Below, piece by piece: positions 63,034-64,000 of a stretch of DNA of 64,000 bases. The position numbers were made by a program, and so were the translations under genes. Positions within the stretch are counted from its first letter, which is position 1, and the number at the start of each line of letters is the position of its first letter. The DNA is from Rhodococcus sp. 14-1411-2a (GTDB taxonomy: Bacteria > Actinomycetota > Actinomycetes > Mycobacteriales > Mycobacteriaceae): NCBI RefSeq assembly GCF_002259485.1, contig NZ_NPGA01000008.1, positions 62,001-126,000 on the forward strand, written 5' to 3'. The notes beneath the pieces are model-generated. The model searched no databases, was not told the DNA's origin, and saw only the letters and a program-made list of their open reading frames with translations.

Positions 63034-63426
63034 TCACGGCGCCTTCACGACCAGGACGGGAACCGGGCAGTCCAGCAGCACTCGCTGCACGGTGCTGCCC
63101 ATCAGGAACTTGCCCACCGCGGAGCGACGCTTGGAGCCGATGACGACCATGCCCGCACCGACGTCTGCGACGAGATCGACCAGCGCGCCGGCCGGGTCGC
63201 CCCCGTCGGGCTCGACGCGCACGGTGGTGGCAGTTCCGGGAAGGGTTTTCTCCACCTCGGCCTGCGCTGCCGCGCGGTCCTCTGCCGAGACGGAATCGCG
63301 GTCCACCACGGACAACACGATCAGCTCGGCCTGACGCAGCTCGGCCTCGGCGGCACCGCGGCGCAACGCTTCCTGCCCCTCCGGTGTGTTGCTCATCGCT
63401 ACTGCCACTGCGCTCGCTACCGACAC
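63034..63426 (-). CDS. Universal stress protein (UspA-like, short)
   Basis: This 130-residue Usp has the nucleotide motif VVIGSKRRSAVGKFLMGSTVQRVLL, almost the same as in the Usp at 36101-36511. Its N-terminus (SVASAVAVAMSNTPEGQEALRRG) is also similar. The GTG at 63426 with GGGAGA upstream is preferred; longer in-frame starts to 63567 lie in the promoter region of the divergent TctC gene. It may modulate that transporter, by analogy with TeaD, a Usp tied to a TRAP transporter. Confidence 0.9.
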   Translation of the reverse strand: MSVASAVAVAMSNTPEGQEALRRGAAEAELRQAELIVLSVVDRDSVSAEDRAAAQAEVEKTLPGTATTVRVEPDGGDPAGALVDLVADVGAGMVVIGSKRRSAVGKFLMGSTVQRVLLDCPVPVLVVKAP

Positions 63427-63548
63427 GTTCTCTCCCGTTGCTCGTTGCTCGTCTTCACCGAGGATCACCCTCGGGGATTTGTGAACTGGACTAATCAGAC
63501 AAACTGTATCTAACCTGACGCTGTGACACCCCACACGAAAGGTCTCTG

Positions 63549-64000
63549 ATGGCGATATCGCCCACACTGCTACGAACGGCCGGAGCCTTGGTGGTGGTGG
63601 GAGCAGTCACCGTTGCCGGAATCGACGCCGCTCGCAGTGCCAGCGGCTCCGACGCCCGAGCCAAATTGACACTGATCGCACCGGCCGCCGCGGGCGGAGG
63701 CTGGGATCTGGTCGCCCGCGAATCGCAACAGGCGCTACGTAGCGACGGCATCGTCAACAACGCTCAGGTCGTCAATGTCCCCGGTGCCGGCGGCACAATC
63801 GGCCTGAGCCAACTCGACAACCTCAGCGGTCAGCCCACCACCGTCATGATCACCGGAACCGTCATGCTCGGCGGCATCGCGATCAACAACTCCGAGACCA
63901 CCCTGGCCGACACCGTCCCGATCGCCAAGCTCGCCGAGGACTTCGAGGTCTTCGTGGTGCCCAAGGATTCACCCATCCAGAATCTCGAGGACATGATCGA
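63549..64000 (+). CDS. TctC/Bug-type tricarboxylate-binding protein (3' end missing)
   Basis: The frame is open from ATG 63549 to the window edge (about 150 residues visible). It has a hydrophobic signal segment (LRTAGALVVVGAVTVAGIDA), then LTLIAPAAAGGGWDLVARES and VNVPGAGGTIGLSQL, the strand and loops that define TctC/Bug solute receptors. It should bind citrate or a related carboxylate outside and feed a TctAB permease, presumably encoded next outside the window. There is no lipobox cysteine in the visible signal segment. Confidence 0.9.
   Translation, partial: MAISPTLLRTAGALVVVGAVTVAGIDAARSASGSDARAKLTLIAPAAAGGGWDLVARESQQALRSDGIVNNAQVVNVPGAGGTIGLSQLDNLSGQPTTVMITGTVMLGGIAINNSETTLADTVPIAKLAEDFEVFVVPKDSPIQNLEDMI

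Overview
The window is a high-GC, gene-dense stretch of an actinobacterial chromosome. It most resembles Rhodococcus or a close mycolic-acid relative. The evidence is a PhoP/PhoR pair very close to the mycobacterial one, IdeR/DmdR-type iron boxes, an MMPL exporter, purB/purC/purD in a mycobacteria-like neighbourhood, many GTG starts and many 4-base ATGA/GTGA overlaps. I see no insertion sequence, integrase, phage gene, tRNA, rRNA or CRISPR array. Genus assignment is inference.

Layout. 1-2104: end of a CitA/DcuS-type sensor kinase and its response regulator. 2154-5161: oligopeptidase B and purC. 5224-6636: an MFS exporter. 6640-10308: a ferric-iron ABC importer. 10426-12515: an FAD monooxygenase facing a siderophore-interacting reductase. 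12598-18275: a siderophore locus, with ABC ATPase, two permeases and an amino-acid N-hydroxylase behind a small upstream ORF, divergent from the binding lipoprotein across an iron box. 18348-26286: housekeeping genes (HIT, HAD, purB, DsbA-like, TetR, threonine aldolase, aminotransferase, purD). 26365-29648: two membrane-linked glycosyltransferases. 29763-32213: HIT, HxlR and MFS. 32196-37629: a CitA/CitB system divergent from a citrate transporter, Usp and AbrB-type permease operon. 37609-41614: phoPR divergent from a YraQ/TIGR03943 permease pair. 41648-42048: a guanidine-III riboswitch and its guanidinium exporter. 42081-42884: a protein with 13 in-register decapeptide repeats. 42941-48189: a monosaccharide ABC operon with two LacI-type operators and its LacI regulator. 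48204-52531: PucR regulator and proline catabolism (pruA, putB). 52728-54191: a small acidic protein, a STAS protein and MarR. 54250-57025: a MarR operator, MMPL exporter and coupled lipocalin. 57116-60392: FKBP lipoprotein, NAD(P)-binding reductase, HxlR, VOC, a secreted protein and a 31-residue peptide. 60477-62896: two CNNM/CorC-type membrane proteins. 63034-64000: a Usp divergent from a truncated TctC-type tricarboxylate-binding protein.

Themes. Iron has two uptake routes with candidate iron boxes. Tricarboxylates have two CitA/CitB systems, one CitMHS transporter and one TctC protein, and both transporter genes have a Usp neighbour. The least explained items are the decapeptide-repeat protein, an 89-base GC-alternating palindromic element present twice, a hairpin family at convergent gene ends that also forms the C-terminus of the PucR protein, a 25-base triple repeat beside a PhoP box, and three peptides of 31-35 residues with good translation context.
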